From: Pseudomonadota bacterium
GTDB taxonomy: Bacteria; Pseudomonadota; Alphaproteobacteria; Rhizobiales; Hyphomicrobiaceae
NCBI GenBank assembly: GCA_023405815.1
Contig: JAEXXM010000001.1
Location: forward strand, 1 to 59,848
Direction of reading: 5' to 3'
DNA: 59,848 bases
The notes under the pieces were generated by a model, which worked only from the letters and a program-made list of their open reading frames with translations, was not told the origin of the DNA and searched no databases. This document shows, piece by piece, positions 59,519 through 59,848 of the stretch. Position numbers and translations under genes: made by a program. Positions within the stretch are counted from its first letter, which is position 1. The number at the start of each line of letters is the position of its first letter.

Positions 59519-59848
59519 TCAGCCGCCATACGCCTCGTCGCTGACCTGCTCGAGCCATTCGACCGTCTTGCCGTCCAGCGCCTCCTGGATGGCAATGTGC
59601 GCCATGGCGCTGTCCGGCGCCGCCCCGTGCCAGTGCTTTTCCCCCGGCGGGAACCAGACGACGTCGCCGGGCCGGATCTCCTCGACCGGACCGCCCTCGC
59701 GCTGGGCGCGCCCGCGCCCCTCCGTCACGATCAGCGTCTGCCCGAGCGGGTGCGTATGCCACGCGGTGCGCGCGCCCGCCGCGAACGTCACGCTCGCCGC
59801 CGCGACCCGCGCCGGCGCCGCCGCCGCGATCAGCGGCTCGATCCGCAC
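59519..59848 (-). CDS. Cupin-domain protein, cut by the window edge
   Basis: The 109-aa partial protein has the cupin motifs GARTAWHTHPLGQTLIVTEG (metal His) and GDVVWFPPGEKHWHG. The first visible codon is a GTG at the last base, so the true start may be outside. Single-domain cupins of this type include small oxidoreductases and isomerases. Function not assigned. Confidence 0.8.
   Translation of the reverse strand: MRIEPLIAAAAPARVAAASVTFAAGARTAWHTHPLGQTLIVTEGRGRAQREGGPVEEIRPGDVVWFPPGEKHWHGAAPDSAMAHIAIQEALDGKTVEWLEQVSDEAYGG

Noticed and set aside
1..59848. CRISPR array, insertion sequence or prophage
   Set aside because: No regularly spaced direct repeats, transposase or phage structural genes were recognised.

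Overview
The window reads as a chromosomal segment of a high-GC alphaproteobacterium, almost certainly from the Hyphomicrobiales (Rhizobiales). The evidence is gene content: a eukaryotic-type glutamine synthetase (GSII) next to a DUF2735 gene, the block alaC-like aminotransferase / hom / glpX / recJ, class I PHA synthase, bacterial leucyl-transferase Bpt, a GcrA-type zinc motif, and several small proteins of rhizobial type. No insertion sequence, integrase, prophage, rRNA operon or CRISPR array was seen. Most genes are ordinary core or metabolic genes; novelty sits in small and secreted proteins.

Layout. 1-1763: an MNIO (DUF692) enzyme and its DUF2063 partner, whose RiPP precursor would lie left of the window. 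1764-2414: AT-rich gene-poor stretch. 2415-3683: two unrecognised genes, the first with a FUS-like Gly/Gln/Tyr-rich region and three copies of a helical module; this is the best candidate for an undescribed system. 3860-11821: M48 protease, membrane-anchored GT20 (trehalose-phosphate-synthase-like), ClC transporter, glycine-zipper protein, TPR-methyltransferase and a secreted protein. 11839-16128: Bpt, RimK-type ligase, small membrane protein and an acyl-ACP synthetase. 16564-25268: small Cys protein, MetY, DUF427, LpxD, glutaminase, DUF2735, GSII, homocysteine methyltransferase, TetR and a VIT-family transporter. 25320-33856: PhaC, a lipoprotein, then aminotransferase / hom / glpX / membrane protein / recJ. 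33880-39018: a 54-aa membrane protein, tRNA-Glu, and a dense array of very small genes that includes ribosomal protein S21 (apparent CTG start), a cold-shock protein, a stand-alone GcrA C-terminal domain, and a second lpxD. 39284-42262: a MocR regulator divergent from a glutamine-amidotransferase / PLP-homeostasis gene pair. 42268-54507: RF3, many small exported proteins, an outer-membrane barrel, cytochrome c, two peptidoglycan L,D-transpeptidase-type proteins, MaoC, HAD phosphatase, and a chromosomal homologue of AAC(3)-I. 54638-59848: PRC-barrel protein, the arsenic operon arsR-arsC(Trx)-acr3-arsC(Grx)-arsH, a Tyr-rich secreted protein, an exported beta-carbonic anhydrase and a cupin cut by the window edge.

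How genes work together: MetY, homoserine dehydrogenase and homocysteine methyltransferase belong to the aspartate/methionine branch; glutaminase and GSII catalyse opposite glutamine reactions; MocR, the amidotransferase and the YggS-type protein form a PLP-linked divergon; the ars genes form one tightly packed operon with a clear operator-promoter. All functions are read from sequence motifs and gene order only; no database search was run.
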